DNA of 46,427 bases. It comes from an uncultured Eubacteriales bacterium (GTDB lineage Bacteria; Bacillota; Clostridia; Oscillospirales; Oscillospiraceae). Below, in pieces: positions 25,338 through 33,628 of this stretch. The stretch covers positions 1-46,427 of the forward strand of contig CAKTLJ010000014.1 in NCBI GenBank assembly GCA_934572535.1, read 5' to 3'. The notes beneath the pieces are model-generated. The model was given only the letters and a program-made list of their open reading frames with translations, had not been told where the DNA came from and did no database searches. The position numbers were made by a program, and so were the translations under genes. Every line of letters begins with the position of its first letter. Position 1 is the first letter of the stretch.

Positions 25338-26003
25338 GTGACCCGTCAAATGTCGGAAAGCATCCTGGTCGGCCTGCTGCTGGCTCTCTCCGGCGGCCTG
25401 ATGGACGCCTATTCCTATCTCTTCCGCGGCGAGGTCTTCGCCAACGCCCAGACGGGAAACATCCTGCTGTTCAGCGTCTATCTCTCCCGGGGCCAATGGC
25501 TGGCCGCCTTCCACTATCTACTCCCCCTCCTGGCCTTTTCGCTGGGCATCGCCTTTGCCGCGCTGGTCCGCCATCTGTGCCGGGAGCGGTGGCTCCACTG
25601 GCGGCAGATCTGCCTGCTGCTGGAGATCCTCATCCTGGCCCTGGCCACGCCCCTGCCGCAGTCGGCCAACCTGCTGGCAAACAGCCTCATCTCCCTGGCC
25701 TGCGGCGCGCAGGTGGAGAGCTTTCGGAAGATCAACGGCAGCACCGCCGCCACCACCATGTGCATCGGCAACCTCCGCCAGGCCCTGCACAGCCTGATCG
25801 AGGTGGGCTTCAACGGCTCCCGCTCGGCCATGCACACCGCCCGGATCAATTTGACCGTCATCCTCGCCTTTGCCCTGGGGGCCGTGCTGGGCGGCATCCT
25901 TCTCCCCCACCTGGGGCGCTATACCCTCTGGACCAGCGTCGGCCTGCTGGCCGCCGCCGCCGCGCTGATGCTCATCCCCCCGGAGAGGGAAGGCCGCGCC
26001 TGA
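25338..26003 (+). CDS. DUF1275 (YoaK-family) membrane protein
   Basis: A 221-residue protein with about six hydrophobic segments. The family signature is at the N-terminus: SGGLMDAYSYL followed by VFANAQTGNILLF. A further conserved stretch is INGSTAATTMCIGNLR. The start is GTG at 25338, supported by AAAGGAGG 8 nt upstream; an ATG four codons in is an alternative. Function of the family is not established. It is bracketed by two identical tRNA-Val genes on the opposite strand, each with its own promoter, which suggests that it arrived with, or triggered, a local duplication. Confidence 0.88.
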   Translation: MTRQMSESILVGLLLALSGGLMDAYSYLFRGEVFANAQTGNILLFSVYLSRGQWLAAFHYLLPLLAFSLGIAFAALVRHLCRERWLHWRQICLLLEILILALATPLPQSANLLANSLISLACGAQVESFRKINGSTAATTMCIGNLRQALHSLIEVGFNGSRSAMHTARINLTVILAFALGAVLGGILLPHLGRYTLWTSVGLLAAAAALMLIPPEREGRA

Positions 26004-26022
26004 TGCCGCGCAGAGCGAAAAA

Positions 26023-26053
26023 ACGAAGGACGCGACCGAGTCGCGTCCTTCGT
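26023..26053. terminator. Bidirectional terminator between DUF1275 and tRNA-Val copy 2
   Basis: A perfect 13-bp stem (ACGAAGGACGCGA / TCGCGTCCTTCGT) with a 5-nt loop. It can end the plus-strand gene and the minus-strand tRNA. Confidence 0.8.
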
Positions 26054-26054
26054 T

Positions 26055-26131
26055 TGGTGGACGATACAGGACTTGAACCTGTGACCTCCCGCACGTCAAG
26101 CGGATGCTCATACCAGCTGAGCTAATCGTCC
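26055..26131 (-). tRNA. tRNA-Val (GAC), copy 2
   Basis: Identical in all 77 bases to copy 1, including the GAC anticodon and the encoded CCA. Confidence 0.95.
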
Positions 26132-26173
26132 ATGCCGTATTCTTTTTCGCCGTTCCCTTGCGGAACAGTTTGT

Positions 26174-26202
26174 ATCCTACACGATATCGTCCCATTTGTC
26201 AA
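26174..26202 (-). promoter_or_regulatory. Promoter of tRNA-Val copy 2
   Basis: Minus strand TTGACA (26197-26202), 17-bp spacer, TAGGAT (26174-26179). Flanks share CCCTTGCGGAAC and TTTTTCGCAAAAT with copy 1. Confidence 0.75.
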
Positions 26203-26257
26203 TAACTTTTTCGCAAAATTTTTATTTTTTCCGCCCTTTCCCCCTCTGTGTGGGAAT

Positions 26258-26286
26258 TTGACAAGGCGACAGGCTGCTTTTATAAT
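26258..26286 (+). promoter_or_regulatory. Promoter of the AlbA_2-type gene
   Basis: TTGACA (26258-26263), 17-bp spacer, TATAAT (26281-26286): full consensus, 33 bp before the start codon. Confidence 0.88.
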
Positions 26287-26319
26287 ATAAGGTAAGAAAC
26301 GCAGGCAGGAGGGCTCCCC

Positions 26320-27705
26320 ATGATCGACCTGAACAACATCATGCGCTACCACGAAAACAACCGCATCGAGGCCAAGAAGGCCGCCGGGGGCTTTCCCAAC
26401 AGCCTCTGGGAGACCTACTCCGCCTTTGCCAACACCATCGGCGGGCTGATCCTGCTGGGGGTGGAGGAGTCCCGCGACAAGCAGCTGCGGGTCACCGGGG
26501 TCGCCGACGCCCAGGGCTACACGGAGGTCGTCTGGCAGACGGTGAACGACCCGGCCAAGGTCAGCGCCAACATCCTCACCCCGGAGGGCGTGGCCGTCCA
26601 CACCATCGACGGCAAGCAGGTCCTGGTCATCTCCGTCCCCCGGGCGGGCCGCCGCCAGCGCCCGGTGTACATCGGGGAGAGTCCCTTCACCGGCTCCTAC
26701 CGGCGCAACGGCGAGGGCGACTACCACTGCTCCGCCGAGGAGGTCCGGGCCATGCTCCGGGACCGGGACGACGCCCCGGCGGACCTGGCCGTGCTGGAGG
26801 CCCGCTCCCCCGACGACCTCTCCCCGGACACCCTCCGCCAGTTCCGCCTCCTGATGGCCATGCGCCGCCCGAACCACCCCTGGAACTACCTGCCCGACCA
26901 GGAATTTCTCCCCGCCGCGGGCATCCTGGGCCGCGGCAAGGACGGGACCCACCTCCACCCCACCCTGGCGGGCCTGCTCCTGCTGGGCCGGAGAGGCCCC
27001 ATCCGAGAGGTCTTTCCCCAGCTCAAGCTGACCTACCAGGAGAGCGACACCGGCTTCTCCCTGTCCACCAGCTGGTCCGGCTGCCCGGAAAACCTCTTCG
27101 CCTTCTACACCACCGTCTCCCGGCGGCTCAACGCCGTGTCCACCCTGCTGGCGAAGGAGTCCGCCGCCCAGGCTGCCCTCGCGGCCGCCATGAAGGAGGC
27201 CGTGCTCAACGCCATCCTCCACGCCGACTACTTCGGCGGCGGCAGGCTCACCATCCAGCGGACGGACGCGGAGCTCCAGGTCACCAACGGGGGCCTGCTC
27301 CGCGTCTCCCCCGACCAGGCCAAGGCCGGCGGCGTGGCCGACCCCCGCAACGTGGTCCTCACCCGCCTCTTCTCCCTGGTGAAGCTCGGCTCCGGCGCGG
27401 GCACGGGCCTGAAGGGGATCTATCACCTCTGGGCCCAGCAGGGGTGGAACGCCCCGGTGCTCTCCGAGGCCTTCAAGGCCGGGGTCACCAGCCTCTCCCT
27501 GCCCCTGCCCCGGCGCGAGTTCTCCCCGGAGGAGCTGACCCGGCAGCTCATCGCCGAGTATCTCACCGAGCAGATCGCGGCCACGCCGCCCGCCCTGGCC
27601 GAGGCCCTGGGCCTGCCCCTCCGGGAGGTCCAGGCTGCCCTGGACGCCCTCAAGGCGGAGGACCTGGTGGTGGAGGCGGCGGACGGCTATCACCTGCGGG
27701 CCTGA
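26320..27705 (+). CDS. AlbA_2-domain putative DNA-binding/ATP-binding protein
   Basis: A 461-residue cytoplasmic protein. The N-terminal region (about 10-130) matches the AlbA_2/Schlafen-like domain: ENNRIEAKKAAGGFP, then SAFANTIGGLILLGVEE and SVPRAGRRQRPVYIG. The middle to C-terminal part contains the GHKL-like segment AMKEAVLNAILHADYFGG seen in HATPase_c_4 partners, and ends in a winged-helix-like tail (LAEALGLPLREVQAALDALKAEDLVVE). Such proteins are annotated as transcriptional regulators or putative helicases, and some sit in defence regions. It is monocistronic, with a strong promoter and CAGGAGGG ribosome site. A degenerate relative lies at 44381-44548. Confidence 0.82.
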   Translation: MIDLNNIMRYHENNRIEAKKAAGGFPNSLWETYSAFANTIGGLILLGVEESRDKQLRVTGVADAQGYTEVVWQTVNDPAKVSANILTPEGVAVHTIDGKQVLVISVPRAGRRQRPVYIGESPFTGSYRRNGEGDYHCSAEEVRAMLRDRDDAPADLAVLEARSPDDLSPDTLRQFRLLMAMRRPNHPWNYLPDQEFLPAAGILGRGKDGTHLHPTLAGLLLLGRRGPIREVFPQLKLTYQESDTGFSLSTSWSGCPENLFAFYTTVSRRLNAVSTLLAKESAAQAALAAAMKEAVLNAILHADYFGGGRLTIQRTDAELQVTNGGLLRVSPDQAKAGGVADPRNVVLTRLFSLVKLGSGAGTGLKGIYHLWAQQGWNAPVLSEAFKAGVTSLSLPLPRREFSPEELTRQLIAEYLTEQIAATPPALAEALGLPLREVQAALDALKAEDLVVEAADGYHLRA

Positions 27706-27733
27706 GCGGCCCGAACACAAACCTTCTGCACCG

Positions 27734-27774
27734 GAAAAAGCTGCTGGGGCGTTGTACGCCTCAGCAGCTTTTTC
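27734..27774. terminator. Shared bidirectional terminator
   Basis: A 13-bp stem (GAAAAAGCTGCTG / CAGCAGCTTTTTC) with an inner GGCG/CGCC stem lies between convergent genes. It has T-runs in both directions. Confidence 0.85.
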
Positions 27775-27814
27775 GTGGTCTATGGAAGGGTAGATCGCAA
27801 AAACAGCGTTTCGT

Positions 27815-29185
27815 TTACTCGATCGCCGTAATGGTCGGCGCGACCCAGGTCTGGAGCGCCTCCATATCCGGCGTATAGATGCGCATGTACAGATGGAAGC
27901 CGCCGTCGCCGACCGGGAGCCAGTTTGTCGTGTCTTCCGGCGCGTCCTTCGACAGGATCACATCCACAGAGCCATCGTCATTCCTCTTCAGACCGGAACG
28001 ATCGTTGATGCAGTAGCGGTCGATCGGATTGTCGATCAGGAAATCATCGTCCCCGTATGCGGTGATCGACCAGAAGCCGCCGTCAAGGACCTGCGGCTCG
28101 GTTTCGAAGTGGAGCGTATATGCCTTGTCTCCTGTCAGCAGCGCCCCGTCCGCATCCTTATCCGTCTTGGGATACAGGGCGACCTCGACCGTATTGGCCC
28201 CCAGCCCGGCGAGCGCCACCAGCGCGCGGTAGGCATATTCCGCACCAAAATCTCCGATCGGCGCGCCGAAATAGCTCCACTGCCCCAGCTGGTTTGAAAA
28301 CTTCATGCCCTCTTCTACGAGCTTCGGCCGAAGGCCCTGAAGCATCTCCTTCCACTTTGCCTGCACATCTCCGGTCAGAACAGAGGCGTCAAATTCCATA
28401 CCGGGCCCCACATGGACGGCCGCGAGCCTTTCCAGCAGCGCCGCGTCGGCGGCGGACGGCGGGTCCTTCTCCATCAGCACATTTGCCTTGTTGAAGAACG
28501 CGGCCGGGTCCAGAGAAAGGACCTTGTCGATGGGGACATAGTCGTTTTCTTCCTGATAGCTCCCCTTCGGGGGCTGATATGCCCCTCCGTTCAGGTAGGC
28601 AGAGAGCGGCAGGAGCTTCATGCCCGCCTGGATGGCATACACATTCGGCAGATCCGCCTCGCCGGAAAGCACCGTTCTGGTGATGGACCACGCCATATCG
28701 GTGGGCACATCAATGCGGGTCACATCCTCCGGCAGGTCGCCGCTCCAGGTATCGCGCGCGATCGCATAGGCTCCGGCCCGATCAAGGACGGCAACGGTAT
28801 TGGTCCATGCGTCGAGCACCTGCACCTTGCAGAAGCGGTCTGCTTCCGGCAGCACATAGACGATCGGCTCTTCGCCCAGGTCGTACCACACCTGTGAATA
28901 GATGGTGTCCACATTCGGGCTTACCACATTTTTGAACTGCGCGTTGGCCAGCGCTTTGCCGTGCATGAACTGATTGACAGGCGCCTTGCCGGGCGCGGCT
29001 TCCTCCGTATTCGTTGCGGAGGTCTTCGTCGCGTCCATCAGCACCAGAGGAAAGGCGTAAACGTAGGCCTCTTCGAGGGTTTCCCACACATCTCCGGCGG
29101 TCGAATCGTCCTCCGGCTTGGCCGTCCCGGCACAGCCGGACAGCAGCAGGCTCATGCAGAGCAGCAGGGTTGCGATTCTCTTCAT
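27815..29185 (-). CDS. DUF1254/DUF1214 lipoprotein
   Basis: A 456-residue exported lipoprotein. The signal peptide ends in the lipobox LLSGC (lipidated C18). The N-terminal domain has the DUF1254 pattern (EEAYVYAFPLVLMDATK, then VVSPNVDTIYSQVWYDL), and the C-terminal domain the DUF1214 pattern (GGFWSITAYGDDDFLIDNP, then LPVGDGGFHLYMRIYTP). The biochemical role of the family is unclear. AAGGAGG fits the second of two ATGs, at 29185. It is the last gene of the operon headed by TetR at 31978, 57 bp after the alkylsulfatase-like gene, which implies a joint role at the cell surface. Composition is less GC-extreme than the fatty acid region. Confidence 0.88.
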   Translation of the reverse strand: MKRIATLLLCMSLLLSGCAGTAKPEDDSTAGDVWETLEEAYVYAFPLVLMDATKTSATNTEEAAPGKAPVNQFMHGKALANAQFKNVVSPNVDTIYSQVWYDLGEEPIVYVLPEADRFCKVQVLDAWTNTVAVLDRAGAYAIARDTWSGDLPEDVTRIDVPTDMAWSITRTVLSGEADLPNVYAIQAGMKLLPLSAYLNGGAYQPPKGSYQEENDYVPIDKVLSLDPAAFFNKANVLMEKDPPSAADAALLERLAAVHVGPGMEFDASVLTGDVQAKWKEMLQGLRPKLVEEGMKFSNQLGQWSYFGAPIGDFGAEYAYRALVALAGLGANTVEVALYPKTDKDADGALLTGDKAYTLHFETEPQVLDGGFWSITAYGDDDFLIDNPIDRYCINDRSGLKRNDDGSVDVILSKDAPEDTTNWLPVGDGGFHLYMRIYTPDMEALQTWVAPTITAIE

Positions 29186-29242
29186 CATTTCCTCCTTATT
29201 TGAAAACAGGTCGTTCGGCGGTTGCTCGCTTGGCGGGTCTTC

Positions 29243-31270
29243 TTACGGCTCGATGATATTGAAGTAGAGTTCAAAGGCGGTCATGCTGTCACAAAGCGCT
29301 TGGAACAGCGCCGCATCTCCCTTTTCAACGGTGATGAGCTGCTCGATCTTTTCCTGGTCTCCGCTCGTGATGGCAAGGATCCCGAGCCGGGGGGTGGAGA
29401 GCGTCAGGTCGGCGTCGTCCGAGTGCGCATCCTTATAGTACAGGAGCACACCGTGGTGGAGCTTCAGCAGGTAATCGTCACCATCCGTCAGCTTGAGGTT
29501 TATGGTGAAGGAACGATCCTGGAGCTTTTCCGTATCCAGGACAATGCCCATGTAATCCAGCATGGTCTGTGCGTCCATGCCCCGGGCGGTGCTGCCAACG
29601 CCGAGCCGAACTGCCTCCGGATACTGCCCGGTGCCGTTTCGCAGCTCAAAGGCCGCCGCAAGGTAAGCGTTTCTCCATGCGCCGGACTCCGCCTGATAGC
29701 CAAGCTGCTCCAGAGCATCCGCGCACAGGCCGCGCGCTTCCCGGTTTTCCGGGTCGGCAAATACCAGCGTATTCGTGATCTGCGCGACCCACTGATACTC
29801 GCCCTTTTCATAATCGGCGCGCGCCATTTCAAGCACCTTATCGGTGTCGCCGAGATACGACACAAGCTTCTTTGCATATTCGCTCGGCTCCAGCTCGTCC
29901 AGGTGGATCGGGTTTGCATCGTACCAGCCCATGTATTTCTGATAGACCGCCTTGACATTGTGCTTCAGCGTGCCGTAATACTGCCGGGTATACCAAACCT
30001 TTTCCAGCTCCTCCGGCAGGCGGAGCATGGAGGCGATCTCCGTGGAGGTGTAGCCCGCATTGATGTACAGAAGGGTCTGGTCGTGGATGAACTTATAGAC
30101 CGCGGCCGTGTTGGTCAGGTATTCGCCGACGACCTCCTTGCCCCAATGCGGCCAATTGTGCGCCTGAAAGACGACCTCGGCGTCCGGAAACAGCGATTGC
30201 GTCTCGGTGATGTAACGGGCCCAGCCGTTCGCATCCCGCACCTCCGCGCCGCGCAGCGTATAGAGATTGTGCATGGTCCCGCTACAGTTCTCGGCCATCC
30301 AGAGGGCTTTGCTGTCCGGGAAGTAGGTGTTCATTTCGGCGGGGGATTCCGTTCCCGGGGTCTGCTGGAAGATGGCCCTCACGCCATCAATGGTCGTTTC
30401 AAAAACCGGTTCTGTGACCTCGTAGCTCGGCGCAATATAGCCCACGCCGTTTTGCACCGAGGTCAGCCCTATCCCCACCGAAAGGCGGCCTTGCTCTCCG
30501 TAGGGAAGCATGGAGCCATACTGGAAGAAGGCCCGCCGCTTCATGGCCGTGCCAACAAAGACGTTTTCCTTCATCACCGCGTCCTCGTACCCCTTCGGCA
30601 CGATGATCGCGGTCTTTCCGGAGGCGAGCTGCTCGTCAAGCGGCAGGCTGCGGTCCGCAACCTCCTCGGGTGCGATCAGCCCTTCGATCCCGCCATAGTG
30701 ATCCACATGCGCATGGCTGACCACAACGGCGACGATCCGCGCATCGCCCATCTCGGCGCGGAAGAGCTTCAGCGCTTCCGCTGCGGTATATCTGCTGCTG
30801 CCGCAGTCCAGGACGATCCATCCGTGATCGCTGCGGACGAAGGTGAGATTGGAAACATCATAGCCGCGCACCTGATAGATGCCGTCGGTGACCTCAAACA
30901 GGCCGTAAAGGTGGTTTAGCTGCGTGTTGCGCCAAAGGCTGGGATTGGCGGTATCCGGCGCGTCTTTGTCAAGGAACGCATAGGCGTCCTGCGTCCACAC
31001 GGTCCCCCCGTTCTCATCAAGGATCTCCAGGGTGTCCGGCGCGGCGAGAAACCCCCGTTTCGCATTTTCAAGCTCTGCGGTGTCCTCAAAGTCCAGAAGC
31101 TCGTATACCTGGCGGTTGGCATCGCTTGTGGACCGGGTCGCAGGCTTGATCTCTGCGTTCGAGGCGGCGCTCACCGCAGGGTCAGGGCTCTTCTCCGAAC
31201 TGCCGCAGGCCGCCAGCGCGGCCGCCAATATGGCGGTCATCAAAATGGAGCAGACTTTTTTTCCTTTCAT
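29243..31270 (-). CDS. Alkylsulfatase-like MBL-fold lipoprotein
   Basis: A 675-residue protein resembling the SdsA1/BDS1 class of zinc alkylsulfatases, which cleave primary alkyl sulfates such as dodecyl sulfate. The lipobox LAAC (C22) predicts a lipoprotein outside the membrane. The domain order is MBL (about 120-370) with the zinc motif SHAHVDHYGG (H186, H188, D190, H191) and a second site near QAHNWPHWG; an alkyl-sulfatase dimerisation region (about 385-530) with AGYTSTEIASML; and a C-terminal SCP2-like lipid-binding domain (about 545-672). It lies 15 bp after TetR and upstream of the DUF1254 lipoprotein. Substrate is inferred from the family only. Confidence 0.9.
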   Translation of the reverse strand: MKGKKVCSILMTAILAAALAACGSSEKSPDPAVSAASNAEIKPATRSTSDANRQVYELLDFEDTAELENAKRGFLAAPDTLEILDENGGTVWTQDAYAFLDKDAPDTANPSLWRNTQLNHLYGLFEVTDGIYQVRGYDVSNLTFVRSDHGWIVLDCGSSRYTAAEALKLFRAEMGDARIVAVVVSHAHVDHYGGIEGLIAPEEVADRSLPLDEQLASGKTAIIVPKGYEDAVMKENVFVGTAMKRRAFFQYGSMLPYGEQGRLSVGIGLTSVQNGVGYIAPSYEVTEPVFETTIDGVRAIFQQTPGTESPAEMNTYFPDSKALWMAENCSGTMHNLYTLRGAEVRDANGWARYITETQSLFPDAEVVFQAHNWPHWGKEVVGEYLTNTAAVYKFIHDQTLLYINAGYTSTEIASMLRLPEELEKVWYTRQYYGTLKHNVKAVYQKYMGWYDANPIHLDELEPSEYAKKLVSYLGDTDKVLEMARADYEKGEYQWVAQITNTLVFADPENREARGLCADALEQLGYQAESGAWRNAYLAAAFELRNGTGQYPEAVRLGVGSTARGMDAQTMLDYMGIVLDTEKLQDRSFTINLKLTDGDDYLLKLHHGVLLYYKDAHSDDADLTLSTPRLGILAITSGDQEKIEQLITVEKGDAALFQALCDSMTAFELYFNIIEP

Positions 31271-31285
31271 ATAAAATCTCCCTTC

Positions 31286-31978
31286 TCATTCGGAAGAGAA
31301 CGGGGCGTTCTCCTCCGGCAAGCACTTTTCTTCCGCTTTGCACCAGCGCAGGATCATCTCCTGCACAATGCGAAGCTCCTCGGTGTAGTCCGCATTGCTG
31401 CGGCTGGCCCAAACGACCCCCTGCGCGTAGCGCTCCGCCATGGACAGCATCCCGATCGCAACAACGGAAAACAGCACCTCCTCCGAAATGTCCGTGCGAA
31501 TGCTGTGGTCCTCCCGCGCACGCAAATAGGCTGCATGAAAGGCGGTCTGAATGGGGCGCAGCGGACGCAGATGCGCTTGCAGGTCTTCCGGCTTCGTGCG
31601 CTGGCGGCAGATGAACGTCTTGTAGTTTTCGCTGAAGCGCAGCAGCGCAGGCCGCCGCCGATACAGCCCGATCATCCAGTCCGTGTAATAGCGGATCATC
31701 TCATAAGCGGTGAAATTCAGAAGCCTTTCCGTGCCGCACTGCTCTGCCGCCAACGCCACTTCCTCGCTCCATGCCGCCGCGCTGATGGCAACGACCAGCT
31801 TTTCCTTGGTCTGGTAGTACTTGAAGAGCGTCGTCGGGCCTACACCGGCAGCCGCCGCGACGGCGTTCATGCTGACCGATTCGATCCCCCGCGCGGAAAA
31901 GAGCGCGAGGCCCGCCTCTACGATCTGTGCTCTTCTGCGAGACTCGTCCCGCAGGTCCTTTTCCTCGTTCCTTGGCAT
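31286..31978 (-). CDS. TetR-family regulator of the alkylsulfatase cluster
   Basis: A 230-residue regulator. The N-terminal HTH is clear in ARGIESVSMNAVAAAAGVGP followed by TTLFKYYQTKEKLV. The ligand domain is unlike that of the fatty acid operon TetR. GGGAGG before ATG at 31978 selects the start MPRNEEKDLRDES over one 30 bp upstream. It is the first gene of a three-gene operon, and a 29-bp palindromic site overlaps the start of its own transcript, which points to autoregulation. It probably also affects the divergent MATE gene. Confidence 0.9.
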   Translation of the reverse strand: MPRNEEKDLRDESRRRAQIVEAGLALFSARGIESVSMNAVAAAAGVGPTTLFKYYQTKEKLVVAISAAAWSEEVALAAEQCGTERLLNFTAYEMIRYYTDWMIGLYRRRPALLRFSENYKTFICRQRTKPEDLQAHLRPLRPIQTAFHAAYLRAREDHSIRTDISEEVLFSVVAIGMLSMAERYAQGVVWASRSNADYTEELRIVQEMILRWCKAEEKCLPEENAPFSSE

Positions 31979-32002
31979 ATATCGACCTCCCATCGGAATC
32001 GC

Positions 32003-32031
32003 CCACAAAAGAAGTGGCGCTACTTTTGTGG
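32003..32031. promoter_or_regulatory. Palindromic operator candidate for the second TetR
   Basis: Inverted repeat CCACAAAAG, 11-bp spacer, CTTTTGTGG, beginning 2 bp downstream of the -10 element of the tetR promoter. The placement is typical for an autorepressor site. Confidence 0.7.
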
Positions 32032-32033
32032 AT

Positions 32034-32061
32034 ATTATAGCATAGAAGCCCCGCTTGTCAA
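32034..32061 (-). promoter_or_regulatory. Promoter of the tetR-alkylsulfatase-DUF1254 operon
   Basis: Minus strand TTGACA (32056-32061), 16-bp spacer, TATAAT (32034-32039). Confidence 0.85.
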
Positions 32062-32124
32062 CTGGTTTTTAGGCAGAATTTCACTCGCACCGGCCGCTTC
32101 CCTCGCTTCTCCGGCAATGGGTGC

Positions 32125-32152
32125 TTGACATTTCCCGCCAAGCCCCTAGAAT
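32125..32152 (+). promoter_or_regulatory. Promoter of the divergent MATE gene
   Basis: TTGACA (32125-32130), 16-bp spacer, TAGAAT (32147-32152). The string from -35 to TAGTACCT resembles the DUF1275 promoter at 25223. Confidence 0.7.
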
Positions 32153-32224
32153 AGTACCTGCAACTCCCGCTGCACACGCCGGAACAGCGGGGATGCGAGC
32201 TCAACGGAATGGAGAGGCAGGCAA

Positions 32225-33523
32225 ATGAACACCGCACGGAACAAAACTTTCTTTTCTTACGTCATCCCATCTGTCCTCGCATTCGCCTTGTCAGGGGTCT
32301 ACACCATTGTGGACGGCTTCTTTATCGGCCAGAGCCTCGGCGACGCGGGCCTGGCCGCCATCACATTGGCCTATCCCATTTCCGCGCTGGTGGGCGCGAT
32401 CGGCACAGGGCTTGGCCTGTCGGGGGCCATCCGCTTTACGATCCTGCGCGCCCAGGGCGAGAACAAGGAGCAGCAGGCGTGTTTTTCGGGCACAACGCTG
32501 CTGATGCTGCTGACGGCCGGGGTGTTGACGGCGCTCCTGTTTGGTTTCGCCAGGCCCATCCTGCATCTGTTGGGCGCAAGGGGCAGTACGCTCACCCTCT
32601 GCCTTGCATACGCCCGCGTCATTGCACTGGGCGCTGTGTTTCAGCTTCTGGCCACCGGCTTCGTCCCGTTTATCCGCAATATGGGCGGGGCGACCGTTTC
32701 CATGGTCGCCATGATCCTCGGCTTTGCAACAAACATCGTCCTGGACTATGCCTTCGTGTGGGCCTTGGGCTGGGGAATGGCGGGCGCTGCGTGGGCGACC
32801 ATCATCGGGGAGGCTGTCACCATGGTCGCGGCGATCCTCTTCTTTCTTGTGAAAAAGAGCGGCTTTTCTCTGCCGGAGCCGCGGGCGCTGTGCAGCCTTT
32901 GGAAAACCGTCCTCAAGGTCTCGCTCTCGCCCTTTGGGTTGACCTTTTCGCCCACGATCACGATGCTTTTTATGAATCGCTTTCTGCTTCTGTACGGGAA
33001 CGAACAGGCCGTTGCGGTCTACGGCTGCATCGGGTACATCATCGCCATCCTCTACCTGCTGCTGCAAGGCGTTGGCGACGGCAGTCAGCCGCTCATCAGC
33101 CAGTATTACGGGGCGAACGACCGCGCCTCCGTGCGGGCGACCCGAACGCTGGCATACCGGACCGCCGCTGTGATCACGCTCGTCTGCATGATCGGCCTTT
33201 ATCTGGCAAGAGCAAAGGTCGGCCCCCTCTTTGGCGCTTCGGCGGAGGCAAACGCCGGGGTCATCCGCTACCTTCCGTTTTTCCTTGCCACGCTGCTGTT
33301 TCTGGCGTTTGTCCGCATTACGACCGCCTACTTCTACGCAACGGAAAAGGACCGGCTTTCCTATCTTCTCGTGTATGCCGAGCCGGTCTGCACGCTGCTG
33401 GCGCTCCTGCTCCTGCCGCCCATGCTGAAGCTGACCGGCGTTTGGCTGGCCGTGCCGCTCGCGCAGGTCGTTACCTTTGTGATCGCATGGGCTGCCAAGC
33501 GGCGCGTGGATGCAAACCTTTAA
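32225..33523 (+). CDS. MATE-family efflux transporter (accessory cluster)
   Basis: A 432-residue membrane exporter with about 12 hydrophobic segments in two homologous halves. Typical stretches are FALSGVYTIVDGFFIGQSLG, VFQLLATGFVPFIRNMGG and LLLQGVGDGSQPLISQYYGAN, shown here in part by GVGDGSQPLISQYYG. It differs clearly from the MATE protein at 22678-23997. It is divergently transcribed from the TetR/alkylsulfatase operon across a 246-bp control region, which suggests export of the same toxic amphiphile or its product. It is followed by a strong terminator. Confidence 0.92.
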   Translation: MNTARNKTFFSYVIPSVLAFALSGVYTIVDGFFIGQSLGDAGLAAITLAYPISALVGAIGTGLGLSGAIRFTILRAQGENKEQQACFSGTTLLMLLTAGVLTALLFGFARPILHLLGARGSTLTLCLAYARVIALGAVFQLLATGFVPFIRNMGGATVSMVAMILGFATNIVLDYAFVWALGWGMAGAAWATIIGEAVTMVAAILFFLVKKSGFSLPEPRALCSLWKTVLKVSLSPFGLTFSPTITMLFMNRFLLLYGNEQAVAVYGCIGYIIAILYLLLQGVGDGSQPLISQYYGANDRASVRATRTLAYRTAAVITLVCMIGLYLARAKVGPLFGASAEANAGVIRYLPFFLATLLFLAFVRITTAYFYATEKDRLSYLLVYAEPVCTLLALLLLPPMLKLTGVWLAVPLAQVVTFVIAWAAKRRVDANL

Positions 33524-33526
33524 AAC

Positions 33527-33562
33527 AAAAGGGTATGTGCCGGTAAGGCACATACCCTTTTT
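33527..33562 (+). terminator. Terminator of the MATE gene
   Basis: A 15-bp stem (AAAAGGGTATGTGCC / GGCACATACCCTTTT) with a 5-nt loop, ending in a T-run, 4 bp after the stop. Confidence 0.88.
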
Positions 33563-33566
33563 TGTC

Positions 33567-33628
33567 AGCAGCCCTTGCAGGGCGGCTTGCTTATTTTTGT
33601 AGCAGCCCTTGCAGGGCGGCTTGCTTAT
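33567..33628. repeat. Tandem 28-bp duplication at the end of the LuxR gene
   Basis: Two identical 28-bp copies, 33567-33594 and 33601-33628, with a period of 34 bp. Each contains the small hairpin GCCC-TTGCA-GGGC. The second copy overlaps the last codon and stop of the LuxR-type gene. Confidence 0.85.
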
